Assembly (NCBI RefSeq): GCF_041320595.1
Contig: NZ_CP166625.1
Location: 846,501 to 910,500, forward strand
Direction: 5' to 3'
DNA from: Pleomorphomonas sp. PLEO
Lineage (GTDB): Bacteria > Pseudomonadota > Alphaproteobacteria > Rhizobiales > Pleomorphomonadaceae
DNA length: 64,000 bases
In this document: one piece after another, positions 1 to 8,205 of the stretch
Numbering within the stretch: position 1 is the stretch's first letter
Layout of the letters: each line of letters begins with the position of its first letter
The notes under the pieces: generated by a model
What the model was told of the DNA's origin: nothing
What the model saw: only the letters and a program-made list of their open reading frames with translations
Database searches by the model: none
Made by a program: the position numbers and the translations under genes

Positions 1-44
1 ACGTTGTAGTCGACCACCCGCTTCACGGGCACGAGAATCTTCAT
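1..44 (-). CDS. etfB: Electron transfer flavoprotein beta subunit, N-terminal fragment
   Basis: Only the first 14 codons lie in the window, read leftward from an ATG at 44. The peptide MKILVPVKRVVDYN is the typical start of alphaproteobacterial EtfB, the small subunit of the FAD/AMP-binding electron transfer flavoprotein that passes electrons from acyl-CoA and related dehydrogenases to the quinone pool. A GGAGAG ribosome-binding stretch precedes the ATG on the minus strand. Identification rests on this short signature alone, but it is very characteristic. Confidence 0.8.
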   Translation of the reverse strand, partial: MKILVPVKRVVDYN

Positions 45-242
45 CGGGACCATCTCTCCGGACCAATGGGACGACGGCCGAAACGGCCTGTAGCGGGCAA
101 ATTTCGAGCGCGAGGCGTGACCGTAGCGGCCGTCCGGGCCGTCGTCAACGGCAGGTCTTGGCTGTCTTTTTCCCGCTTCGATCCCAGGCGGCAGCTCCGC
201 CGTCTTGGCTTTCGCGCTTCGCGCGGGCGCCGCTTGGCGCCT

Positions 243-263
243 GAAGCCGCTGGTCGCGGCTTC
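243..263. repeat. Perfect inverted repeat between etfB and the DUF4175 gene
   Basis: GAAGCCGC (243-250) and GCGGCTTC (256-263) form an 8-bp stem with a 5-base loop. There is no T-run on either side, so a rho-independent terminator is not clearly supported. The remainder of the 255-base gap (45-299) shows no convincing gene and must contain the promoter of etfB. Confidence 0.4.
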
Positions 264-299
264 GGTGATCGTTCTGCTATGTCTGTCCCTAGAGATCGG

Positions 300-2723
300 T
301 CAGAAGGGAGCGATCAGCCGGCGGAGATAGTCGAGTTCAAGCGCTGGCCGGCTGGGATCGGCGTAGCGGCGGCGCAACTCCTCGAGAAGCCGGCGCGCGC
401 GCTGTACCTCGATCTCTCCGGGTACCTTGGTATCGTCGCCGAAGTCGGGGCCGCGCCGGCCCGTCGGTCGGCCGAGCGGATCAGTTCCACCCTCGCGGAC
501 GCCGGCGGTACCTTGCCCCTGGCTGCGCATCATTTCGCGGGCACCGCGCCTCAGGGCATCGAGGGCGGTGCCCTGATTGCCGACGGCGGATTCGGTATTT
601 CCGGCGCCAAGGTCGCGGCCGGCGTCCTGCATGGCGCGGCCAGCCCCCTCAAGCCCGCTTTTCCCGTCTTTTTCGCCACCTTGTTTGGAAAGGCCGGACA
701 TAATGTCCTCAAGGCGGCGGGACAGTTCGGATTGTTGGCGCTCGAGCTCGTTAAGCGCCTTCTGGTCATCACCTTGGTCGCCGAACTCCTCGCCGGTGTA
801 CCCATCCGGCGTCAGCTTATGAGTCCGGTTCTGCAATTCCTGCTGCCGGCGGATGATATCGGCGAGGGCGTCCAGCGTCGGGTCGCTGGCGCCGCCGGCC
901 TTGGGCTGGGCGAACTGCAGGCCGGACAGGATGTCGTCGAGCTGTGACAACAGCTCGGAGGCCGCGTCGCGCTCGCCGAGTTCACCGAGCTGCCGCATGC
1001 GGTCGATAAGCTTCTTGAGATCGTCGCCGGTGACGCGCTGGCCGCCTTGTTGGGCGAGATCGCCCAGGCGGGAAGGATCAGTAGCCGCCGCTTCGGCCAT
1101 CGATTTCAGATAATCGTCGAGAGCGGCCTTTAGGTCTTCGCTGAGGCGGGCGATCTCCTGCGGTGAGGCTCCGTCCGCCAGCGCCTTCTTCAAGGCTTCG
1201 CGCGCGGCGGCCAGCCGTTCGGCGGCTGGTGCAAGGTCCCCGGCCTCGATGGCAAGGGCCATCTGCCAGAGATAGTCGAGCACCGGCTTGAGCTCGGCGT
1301 CGTTTCGCGCGGCAAGGATGCTATTGCGGGCGACGCGCAGGCCGATGATCTCGCCGGGCTTGTCGATGAAGGCGGCGCCGAGATCGCCCAGTGTTTCGAA
1401 GGTGGCCGCCACTGTTCTTGCCCGACTGGCGTCGGAAGCCAGCAACCGTCGTTGTTCGACGATGGCAGCCGCCAGTGGGTTACGGAATGGGCGAGCCGGC
1501 AGGTCGATGAGGAGCGGCGGCGTTTCGGTGGCGTGGCCGGCGTCGTCGCGCGCTTCAAGGACAAGGCGAACGCGGCTGCCAGCCAGCGGATGGGTGGTGA
1601 GATCAGAAGTCGTTGTGGCGCGGTCTTCGCCCCGGCGAGGCATGGACAACGTCACGTCGGGCAGGGCGACGAGCGGCCTGGCGCCCTCGGTCCCGTCGAT
1701 CGACAGGATGGCGCGCGCGGCGGCGACCCGATAGTCATCGGAGACGGTATAGACTAGGCGAAGCGCGCCGCGCTCCGTGGCGGCCGGTTGTTCGACGAGG
1801 TGAATTTCCGGCGGTGCATCGGCACGGACGGTGATCGGCACGCTCACGGCTGACAGGCCGTCACCGGTCAGCGTCAGTTGGCCGGAGGTCGTCAGGCGAT
1901 GCTCGTAGGCGGCTTGGCCTGGGGCGGGTGCTCGTGCGTCGAGTACGACTGGCGGCTTGCCGTCGACGGCGAATGCGACTGTCGGGGAACCGACGCCGGC
2001 GAGCCGCACGGCGAGTGTGGTTCCCGCCGGCAGCGTAACCGCTTGGCTGTCCGGCGCGCTGACCGCGCCGTTCGCCGTCGTCACCAGGGCGCGCGGGGTA
2101 AGGCCGGTGTAGGTCGGCGGATTCGCCCAGACATCAACGCGGATATCCGCTGGCGTGACGGCCGGTAGCCGGAAGATGGCCCTTACCGGCCCGACGTGGT
2201 CGGACGTGGCAAAGAAGCCAACGACGACCAGCAGGAACACCGCCGCCCGAAGGGCATGCGGATCGGCGCGGTCGAGGCGTGGCGACGGCGGGCGCGGCCT
2301 CAGAGTCTCGAGATTCGCCGAAAGGCGGCGGCGATGAGCTCGCCAGAGCGCGTCGGCAAGACTGTCGCCCGCGGTTGCCGGCCGGTCGAGGAAGGCGCTG
2401 AGGGGGTGGTGCGGCACGCCGCGTTCGAGCCGGTCGGCCGCTTGCCGCCGATCGGGCCAGGGCGTCCGCAAGAGGTGGACGATCGCGGCCAGCAGACCCG
2501 CCGCGAAAACGCCGGCACCGATAAGGCGAAGGGCGGCCGGCAAGCGCTCGAAGGTACCGAGCCAGGCGAGGGCCAGGAACGCACCGAGCACCGAAAGCAC
2601 CAGCGCAAGGCGTGGCCACAGCCGCTCCCAAGCGAGCGAAAGGCCGGAAAGCGCCACGGCGCGGGCGGTGGCGATCGGCAAATCGCTGTTCCGGTCCTCG
2701 GGCCGGTGCGGTCCTTCTGTCAT
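300..2723 (-). CDS. TIGR02302/DUF4175 family membrane protein
   Basis: An 807-residue protein starting at ATG 2723 (MTEGPHRPED); the frame remains open further upstream but that part looks non-coding. Three hydrophobic segments lie near residues 25-50, 57-77 and 150-175, followed by a large presumably periplasmic part. The second half is rich in Glu, Gln, Lys and Arg with coiled-coil character. The C-terminal region is Gly/Gln-rich, ending in an Arg/Leu-rich helix. This architecture matches the TIGR02302 (DUF4175) family found in Hyphomicrobiales, often near lysA and argH, as is true here within 6 kb. No biochemical role is established. It is divergent from the carboxypeptidase gene with about 200 bases between the starts. 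Confidence 0.85.
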   Translation of the reverse strand: MTEGPHRPEDRNSDLPIATARAVALSGLSLAWERLWPRLALVLSVLGAFLALAWLGTFERLPAALRLIGAGVFAAGLLAAIVHLLRTPWPDRRQAADRLERGVPHHPLSAFLDRPATAGDSLADALWRAHRRRLSANLETLRPRPPSPRLDRADPHALRAAVFLLVVVGFFATSDHVGPVRAIFRLPAVTPADIRVDVWANPPTYTGLTPRALVTTANGAVSAPDSQAVTLPAGTTLAVRLAGVGSPTVAFAVDGKPPVVLDARAPAPGQAAYEHRLTTSGQLTLTGDGLSAVSVPITVRADAPPEIHLVEQPAATERGALRLVYTVSDDYRVAAARAILSIDGTEGARPLVALPDVTLSMPRRGEDRATTTSDLTTHPLAGSRVRLVLEARDDAGHATETPPLLIDLPARPFRNPLAAAIVEQRRLLASDASRARTVAATFETLGDLGAAFIDKPGEIIGLRVARNSILAARNDAELKPVLDYLWQMALAIEAGDLAPAAERLAAAREALKKALADGASPQEIARLSEDLKAALDDYLKSMAEAAATDPSRLGDLAQQGGQRVTGDDLKKLIDRMRQLGELGERDAASELLSQLDDILSGLQFAQPKAGGASDPTLDALADIIRRQQELQNRTHKLTPDGYTGEEFGDQGDDQKALNELERQQSELSRRLEDIMSGLSKQGGEKDGKSGLEGAGRAMQDAGRDLGAGNTESAVGNQGTALDALRRGAREMMRSQGQGTAGVREGGTDPLGRPTGRRGPDFGDDTKVPGEIEVQRARRLLEELRRRYADPSRPALELDYLRRLIAPF

Positions 2724-2925
2724 CGAGCCTTTCCCGCAGCCTGTCGGCGCCTGTGTCGTTCCAATCACTTTAGGGGGGAAATGGGTCGAAGATAAGAGTG
2801 TCGCCGCATTCTGGCCGCCTTCGAAAGACATTCGGAAGGCGCCGGTCGTCTCGCGCCTTTGCGGAGAACACGACCTTCGGCTAAGATCATCCGTCCGTGG
2901 ACGTCTGTTTTCCGGGAAGAAAGCC

Positions 2926-4083
2926 TTGCCGACGATTTCCGGCCCGTGTGGCCGCACACGCCGCCTTTTGCGTCTTGCCGCTACGCTGCCGCTATTCCTG
3001 AGTCTTGCTGGCGGCGCCGGCGCCGCTCCGTATCTTTCGGTCGATCTCGCCACAGGCGCGGTGTTGGCCGAGAATCAGAGCTTCGACCCTTGGTTTCCGG
3101 CTTCGATCACCAAACTGATGACCGTCTATGTGACGCTTTCTGCCATCAAAGCGGGTGAGATTCGGGGTGATTCGGGTGTGGTCATGACACCGGAATCGAC
3201 GCGCGAGCAGCCATCGAAAATGGGTTTCAAGCCGGGAACGGTGCTCACCATCGATACGGCGCTCCGGATCATCATGGTGAAGTCGGCCAACGATGTCTCC
3301 TATGCGCTGGCCGAACGTGTCGGCGGCAACCTGCAGGGCTTCGTCGATCGCATGAACGCCGCGACGCGGACGCTCGGCATGGCCAACACGCGATTTTCCA
3401 ATGCCAACGGCCTGCCGAATCCCAACCAGTGGACGACGGCTCGCGACTACGCCCTGCTTGCTCGCACCCTTCTCAAGGACTTTTCCGGCTATCGGGAACT
3501 CTACCGGACGACGGCGCTGTCGCTCGGCGGCAAGGTCATTCAGAATCATAACAATCTGCTTGAGCGCTATCCCGGCGCCGACGGTATGAAGACGGGCTTC
3601 ATCTGCTCGTCTGGCTTCAACGTCGTGGCGACGGCGACGCGCAACGGCCGCCAGATTCTCACCATCGTGCTCGGCGGAAAGACGGCGCGGGAGCGCGACG
3701 AACTGGCAGCCAGCCTGCTCGAGACATCGTTCCGGACGCCCGCCACGGCGGCTTCGGTGACGCTCGACCGGCTGACTCCACGTGGACCGGTGGCCGCGAC
3801 CGTCGCCGACATTCGCGATCTCGCCTGCCCCAAACGCAAGAAGGGCGCCAAGGCGCCGGTCGGCGAGGACCTCGGTGATGGCGATGACCAGCCGGCGAGC
3901 TATCTGGTGCCGCGCTTCAAGGTGATGGATCCGGTTCCCATCAGCCTCGGTGGCGCCAGCGATATGCCCGATCCAGTAGAGCCGCCTGTGGTGGAGGCCC
4001 AAGCCGGAAAGCCGACCGCCGGAAAGCCAAAAGCCGAGAACGCCGGGGCAGCGCCACGTCCACGGCCCAAGCCCGTTCGCTAA
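2926..4083 (+). CDS. Serine-type D-Ala-D-Ala carboxypeptidase (penicillin-binding protein)
   Basis: A periplasmic peptidoglycan DD-carboxypeptidase of the DacA/DacF (peptidase S11) type that trims the terminal D-Ala of pentapeptides. The three active-site motifs are visible: SITK (SxxK) in FPASITKLM, SAN (SxN) in KSANDVS, and KTG in DGMKTGF. I chose the TTG at 2926 because GGAAG lies just upstream and the start gives a clean signal peptide, with a hydrophobic core LPLFLSLAGG and a probable cleavage after GAGA. Longer in-frame starts exist upstream. The C-terminus (last 60 residues or so) is Pro/Ala/Lys-rich and low-complexity. The next gene follows after 26 bases, suggesting co-transcription. 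Confidence 0.88.
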   Translation: MPTISGPCGRTRRLLRLAATLPLFLSLAGGAGAAPYLSVDLATGAVLAENQSFDPWFPASITKLMTVYVTLSAIKAGEIRGDSGVVMTPESTREQPSKMGFKPGTVLTIDTALRIIMVKSANDVSYALAERVGGNLQGFVDRMNAATRTLGMANTRFSNANGLPNPNQWTTARDYALLARTLLKDFSGYRELYRTTALSLGGKVIQNHNNLLERYPGADGMKTGFICSSGFNVVATATRNGRQILTIVLGGKTARERDELAASLLETSFRTPATAASVTLDRLTPRGPVAATVADIRDLACPKRKKGAKAPVGEDLGDGDDQPASYLVPRFKVMDPVPISLGGASDMPDPVEPPVVEAQAGKPTAGKPKAENAGAAPRPRPKPVR

Positions 4084-4109
4084 AGTCCAGCAGAAGAGGG
4101 TCTCAAGTC

Positions 4110-5318
4110 TTGCCGGAAGCCGACCGCTCGCGCGGGCCAAAGCCCGCCATCCCCGTCACCATCGTCACCGGCTTTCTCGGCGCCGGCAAAACTTCGCTGC
4201 TCAACCGGCTGGTGCGCGATCCGGCGCTGGCCGGAACCGGCTTCATCATCAACGAATTCGGCGAGATCGGCATCGACCATCTGCTGGTCGAAGCGGCCGA
4301 CGACGGTATCGTCGAGTTGTCGTCTGGGTGTCTGTGCTGCACGGTGCGCGGCGAACTGGTGACGACGCTGGAGAATTTCCTGCGCGGGCTCGATAACGGC
4401 CGCATCGATACGTTGAGCCGCATCGTCATCGAGACGACCGGCCTTGCCGATCCGGTGCCGGTGCTCGCCACGCTCACCGCCCATCCCTACCTGTCGCTAC
4501 GCTATGCCATCGACGGGGTGATCACCGTCGTCGACGCGGTCAACGGCGACCGGACGCTCGACGAGCACATGGAAGCGATCAAGCAGGTCGCCGTGGCGGA
4601 CCGGCTGGTGATCGCCAAAGCCGATCTTTCCGAAGGCGCGGCGCGGCTGCCCGCCCTGCGCCGGCGACTGGCAGCCCTCAATCCCGGCGCGTTGCTCGTC
4701 GATGCCGCCATGGCCGCGCCGGCCGATTTGCTCGGCTGCGGCCTTTATGATCCCACCACCAAGACGGCCGATGTCCGGCGCTGGCTCAATGCCGAGGCGT
4801 TTGACGACGCGGGCGAGCACCACCATGACCACGATTGTGACGGTGGAAGCTGCGACCATCCGAGTCACCATCACGACGGGCATCACGATCATCACCACGG
4901 GCACGATCACGGGAATGAGGAAAGCCGCCATGACGGCATCAGCGCTTTCTCCCTGGTGTCCGACGAGGCGCTGCCGGCCGGCGCCCTTGAGATGTTTCTT
5001 GAACTCCTGCGGGCGGCCCATGGGCCCAAACTTCTCCGTCTCAAGGGGGTGGTGAAGCTCGCCGAGGATCCCGACCGGCCGCTGGTCGTTCATGCGGTCC
5101 AGGAACTATTCCATCCGCCGGTTCGCCTTCCGGCTTGGCCGGATGCCGATCGGCGAACGCGGCTCGTCTTCATCACGCATGACCTTGCCGAGGATGAGGT
5201 GAAGCGGCTCTTCGACGCCTTTGCCGGCGTGCTCGCCCCGGACACGCCCGACCGGTGGGCAATGACCGATAACCCGCTGGCGCTTCCGGGCTTCACACCA
5301 CCATCGCGGCGCGGCTAA
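4110..5318 (+). CDS. CobW/COG0523-family GTPase, probable zinc metallochaperone
   Basis: A 402-residue G3E-family GTPase. The Walker A motif is GFLGAGKTS (about residue 18), and the CxCC metal motif appears as GCLCCTVRG (about residue 72). A strongly His/Asp-rich linker of about 40 residues lies near 235-275, before the CobW C-terminal domain. COG0523 proteins deliver metals, commonly zinc, to client enzymes; the His-rich linker supports a metal role but does not identify the metal. Start codon is TTG at 4110 with a GAAGAGGG stretch upstream. It closely follows the carboxypeptidase gene. A Zur-type regulator is encoded at about 43 kb, but I saw no convincing Zur box here. Confidence 0.88.
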   Translation: MPEADRSRGPKPAIPVTIVTGFLGAGKTSLLNRLVRDPALAGTGFIINEFGEIGIDHLLVEAADDGIVELSSGCLCCTVRGELVTTLENFLRGLDNGRIDTLSRIVIETTGLADPVPVLATLTAHPYLSLRYAIDGVITVVDAVNGDRTLDEHMEAIKQVAVADRLVIAKADLSEGAARLPALRRRLAALNPGALLVDAAMAAPADLLGCGLYDPTTKTADVRRWLNAEAFDDAGEHHHDHDCDGGSCDHPSHHHDGHHDHHHGHDHGNEESRHDGISAFSLVSDEALPAGALEMFLELLRAAHGPKLLRLKGVVKLAEDPDRPLVVHAVQELFHPPVRLPAWPDADRRTRLVFITHDLAEDEVKRLFDAFAGVLAPDTPDRWAMTDNPLALPGFTPPSRRG

Positions 5319-5416
5319 GCGGCGCGGTGCGGCATATGTAGTTTCCTGTAGGCTGTGAAGCTGCTGGAAAGCTCATGATTTTCACTTTTCAAGCCGCCGA
5401 GCGGGTGGTTAACAAA

Positions 5417-5425
5417 TTATCCACA
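5417..5425 (+). promoter_or_regulatory. DnaA box consensus TTATCCACA
   Basis: An exact match to the 9-base DnaA box. Only one exact copy was seen in the gap, so it argues for DnaA binding at a promoter at most, not for an origin. Confidence 0.45.
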
Positions 5426-5538
5426 GCTTTGATGGGGTACTCGCCGCTTCAAAGTTAACCATGCTGTTGGCGTATCTATCTTTTTTCATTGTCATTTTCG
5501 ATGTGCATGAAGAACGGCAAGCTTGCGGAGCGGCGGCG

Positions 5539-5553
5539 TTAATGCTCCGTTAA
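5539..5553 (+). promoter_or_regulatory. CtrA-type binding site (TTAA-N7-TTAA)
   Basis: TTAA at 5539-5542 and TTAA at 5550-5553 are separated by exactly 7 bases; the second half continues as TTAACC. This is the full CtrA recognition pattern known from Caulobacter and rhizobia. It lies 85 bases before the GTG of the small downstream gene, where an activator site overlapping a -35 region could sit. Confidence 0.6.
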
Positions 5554-5637
5554 CCATATTGGTTCGATCCTTGGAACCGGAGTGGTCGGGCGCTGTGGGG
5601 AGCGCTACGAACTCCCGACCAAGACGGGATTGAAAAC

Positions 5638-5892
5638 GTGCTGACAACCCTCGCAAAGCCGGAATCGTTCCTGTTTTCATGGATGGACGGAGACCACGCA
5701 GTGGTTGTCCGCATCGTGGAGATTTCGCACCCGCGAGCGGTGGCTCGCTTCCGGGCGATGAGCACAACCGAACGTCGCAGGGCGACCGTCAGCCGTTCGG
5801 AAGGACGCGACGTCGATCAACTCGAGCGCGTCGGCGAGTGGTTCGAGCGTTTTCTGCCGCGCTTCGGCTTCGCCGGCCGCAGTCACGCTTAA
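5638..5892 (+). CDS. Uncharacterised 84-residue protein
   Basis: I do not recognise this family. The reading frame starts at GTG 5638; an internal ATG at 5680 is an alternative. Third positions are mostly G or C, as expected for real coding sequence here. The peptide has a mixed alpha/beta look (SFLFSWMDGDHAVVVRIVEI), a basic middle (TTERRRATVSRS) and an aromatic C-terminus (WFERFLPRFGF). No signal peptide or membrane segment is visible. The upstream CtrA-type and DnaA-type boxes suggest a cell-cycle-regulated gene. It converges on tlpA with 17 bases between the stops. Confidence 0.55.
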   Translation: MLTTLAKPESFLFSWMDGDHAVVVRIVEISHPRAVARFRAMSTTERRRATVSRSEGRDVDQLERVGEWFERFLPRFGFAGRSHA

Positions 5893-5909
5893 TAGCCATC
5901 AGCCCCGTC

Positions 5910-6545
5910 TCAATCGGGCTTGGCCACGGCCTCGATCAGCGCCAGCGCCGCGGGCGAATCCCATTTGGCCGGCCCGGCCAGCGAGGCCAGCACACAGCCT
6001 TGGCGGTTGACGACGAAGGTGGTGGGCAGGCCCAAAACCAATCCTTTGGATTTTAGCTCGTTGAAGGCCCGCATCTCCGGATCGCGCAGGTCGATCAGCG
6101 ATGTGGCGCCGATCTCTTTGAGAAAGCGGGTCGGCCTGTCCTGGCCACCGACGTCGACATTGAGTGCCACCACCGAAAAGTCGGGACGCCCACGCTTTTC
6201 TTGCAGCGCCTGTAGATGCGGCATTTCGGCGCGGCAGGGAACGCACCAGGTCGCCCACATGTTGAGGATGAGCGTTTGGCCGGCCAGCTCCGAGACGTGG
6301 CGCTCCCCGCCGTCAGGCGTACGCAGGGCGAGGTCGGAAAAATCGGCCGGTGTATCGGCGGGCAACAGGGCCGCCAGTTCGCCGGTGGCGAACGGCCTCA
6401 ACGCCGCCGCCTTCGGCGCCGCGGCGGCGCAGCGACCGCCGCTCTCGACAGCGCCCCTCTCCGTCACGTATACCGCAGCAAGGCCGGCGGCCACCGCAAC
6501 GATCGCAATCGCGGCGAACACGTGGCGGGAAGGCTTGAACGGCAT
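5910..6545 (-). CDS. tlpA: TlpA-family thiol:disulfide interchange protein
   Basis: A 211-residue membrane-anchored periplasmic thioredoxin-like protein. The N-terminal hydrophobic segment (about residues 9-27) is a signal anchor. The redox motif WCVPC sits in the ATWCVPCRAEMP context near residue 105. The cis-Pro region GLPTTFVVN appears near 180. TlpA reduces disulfides in periplasmic clients such as cytochrome oxidase assembly factors. The start is ATG 6545. The frame stays open far beyond it, antisense to argH, but only this part has family features. The argH gene is divergent, about 30 bases away. Confidence 0.9.
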   Translation of the reverse strand: MPFKPSRHVFAAIAIVAVAAGLAAVYVTERGAVESGGRCAAAAPKAAALRPFATGELAALLPADTPADFSDLALRTPDGGERHVSELAGQTLILNMWATWCVPCRAEMPHLQALQEKRGRPDFSVVALNVDVGGQDRPTRFLKEIGATSLIDLRDPEMRAFNELKSKGLVLGLPTTFVVNRQGCVLASLAGPAKWDSPAALALIEAVAKPD

Positions 6546-6575
6546 TGACCGATCCTCGTTCCTGGAGTGGACCCA

Positions 6576-7955
6576 ATGAGCAACCGCATGTGGGGCGGCC
6601 GGTTTTCGGCCGGGCCGTCTGCGATCATGGAGGAGATTAACGCCTCCATCGACTTCGACCGGAAGCTCTACGCCCAGGATATCGCCGGCTCCAAGGCGCA
6701 TGCCGAAATGCTCGCCGCCCGTGGCATTATTTCCATGGATGACGCCGGCAAGATCGCCGAAGGCCTCGACGCGATCAAGGCCGAAATCGACAGCGGCAGT
6801 TTCACCTTCTCGCGAGCCCTCGAGGACATCCACATGAATGTGGAATCGCGCCTCAAGGATCTGATCGGGGTCGCGGCCGGGCGTCTGCACACCGCGCGTT
6901 CGCGTAACGACCAGGTGGCAACCGACTTCCGCCTGTGGGTGCGCGACATCCTCGATCACGTCGACGGCCAGCTCGCCGATTTGATGCGGGCGCTGGTCAA
7001 GCGGGCCGGCGAGCACGCCGATACGGTGATGCCCGGCTTCACGCACCTCCAGTCGGCGCAGCCGGTGACCTTCGGTCATCACCTGATGGCTTATGTCGAG
7101 ATGCTGTCCCGCGACCGTGGCCGCGTGCAGGACGCGCGGCGCCGCCTCAACGAATGTCCGCTCGGCGCGGCGGCGCTGGCCGGCACCTCGTTCCCGATCG
7201 ATCGCCACAGGACAGCGGCCAGCCTCGGCTTCGACCGCCCCACCGCCAACTCGCTCGATAGCGTCTCCGATCGCGACTTCGCACTCGAGGCGATGGCGGC
7301 TGCCTCGATCATCTCGGTGCATTTGTCGCGGCTTGCCGAGGAGATCGTCATCTGGTCGTCGGCGCAGTTCGGCTTCGTTCGGCTTTCGGATGCCTTCTCG
7401 ACTGGCTCCTCGATCATGCCACAGAAGCGCAACCCGGACGCCGCCGAACTGGTCCGCGCCAAGACCGGCCGCATCATCGGCGACATGAACGCGCTGTTGA
7501 TCATCATGAAGGGGCTGCCGCTCGCCTACCAGAAGGACATGCAGGAGGACAAGGAACAGGCCTTCGACTGTTTCGAGAGTCTCTCCCTGGTGCTTGCCGC
7601 CATGACCGGCATGGTCGACGACCTCGTGCCCAATGTGGCCCGTATGGCCGCCGCCGCCGGCTCGGGGTTCTCCACAGCCACCGATCTTGCCGATTGGCTG
7701 GTGCGCGTGCTCGGACTGCCGTTCCGCGACGCTCATCATGTCACCGGTCGCCTGGTGGCGATTGCCGCCGAGCGCGGCATCGAGCTGTCGGACATCCCGC
7801 TCGCCGACATGCAAACGGTGCATGACGGCATCACCGAAGCGGTTTACGATGTGCTCACCGTCGAGAATTCCGTCCGCAGTCGCACGTCCCACGGCGGTAC
7901 GGCGCCCGACAATGTGCGGGCGGAGGTGAAGCGCTGGACGGAGCTGCTCGACTGA
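6576..7955 (+). CDS. argH: Argininosuccinate lyase
   Basis: A 459-residue cytoplasmic enzyme that splits argininosuccinate into arginine and fumarate, the last step of arginine synthesis. The family signature [12 protein letters not shown] is present near residue 280. The N-terminus [10 protein letters not shown] is typical, and [14 protein letters not shown] near residue 105 contributes to the active site. The ATG at 6576 is preferred over the in-frame GTG 9 bases earlier because the GGAG ribosome-binding site is correctly spaced for it. It is followed by the small lipoprotein gene and lysA on the same strand, a common Hyphomicrobiales order. Confidence 0.96.
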   Translation: MSNRMWGGRFSAGPSAIMEEINASIDFDRKLYAQDIAGSKAHAEMLAARGIISMDDAGKIAEGLDAIKAEIDSGSFTFSRALEDIHMNVESRLKDLIGVAAGRLHTARSRNDQVATDFRLWVRDILDHVDGQLADLMRALVKRAGEHADTVMPGFTHLQSAQPVTFGHHLMAYVEMLSRDRGRVQDARRRLNECPLGAAALAGTSFPIDRHRTAASLGFDRPTANSLDSVSDRDFALEAMAAASIISVHLSRLAEEIVIWSSAQFGFVRLSDAFSTGSSIMPQKRNPDAAELVRAKTGRIIGDMNALLIIMKGLPLAYQKDMQEDKEQAFDCFESLSLVLAAMTGMVDDLVPNVARMAAAAGSGFSTATDLADWLVRVLGLPFRDAHHVTGRLVAIAAERGIELSDIPLADMQTVHDGITEAVYDVLTVENSVRSRTSHGGTAPDNVRAEVKRWTELLD

Positions 7956-7988
7956 GGATACCCTCTTCGAAGCAAACGGATCGAGGAC

Positions 7989-8195
7989 ATGATGGTGCTG
8001 CGTGTCGGGATGATAATGTTGATGGTCGGCCTCGCGGTCGCCGGCTGTGGCCGGAAAGGGCAGCTCGATTCGCCGAAATCGGCGAAATCGACGGCCGAGA
8101 CCGAGGCCCCCGCCACTAACGATCCGGGCGCGATAAAGCCTGTCGAAGAGCCGGCAAAGCCTCAAAAGCCTTTCATCCTCGACGGTCTCATCTGA
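7989..8195 (+). CDS. Small LptM/YifL-like lipoprotein
   Basis: A 68-residue lipoprotein. A short hydrophobic signal sequence ends in the lipobox VAGC, and the mature part starts CGRKGQLDSP. The CG-KG-L arrangement matches the LptM (YifL) family, whose E. coli member assists disulfide rearrangement of the LPS translocon LptD. The rest is a Pro/Ala/Lys-rich linker. The gene lies between argH and lysA, the usual position of this family in Hyphomicrobiales. Several Met residues at the N-terminus leave the exact start open. Confidence 0.8.
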   Translation: MMVLRVGMIMLMVGLAVAGCGRKGQLDSPKSAKSTAETEAPATNDPGAIKPVEEPAKPQKPFILDGLI

Positions 8196-8205
8196 GGGGG
8201 TCCGG

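Larger units (their letters stand above)
5319..5637. other. 319-base intergenic region with DnaA-type and CtrA-type boxes
   Basis: This gap is clearly richer in A+T than its surroundings. It contains a perfect DnaA-box consensus (5417-5425), a TTAACC half-site at 5455-5460, a T-rich stretch around 5475-5505 and a perfect TTAA-N7-TTAA site (5539-5553). No RNA gene or clear terminator was recognised. It is most simply a regulated promoter region for the small gene at 5638. Confidence 0.6.

Noticed and set aside
5319-5637. Chromosomal replication origin
   Set aside because: A DnaA box, a CtrA-type box and AT-rich DNA are present, but there is only one exact DnaA box and no hemE, dnaA or parAB nearby. 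A regulated promoter is the simpler reading.
6546-8165. Long minus-strand open frame continuing upstream of tlpA
   Set aside because: It is antisense to argH and the lipoprotein gene, lacks any family signature and is His/Arg-rich as expected for a shadow frame. Only the last 211 residues are TlpA.
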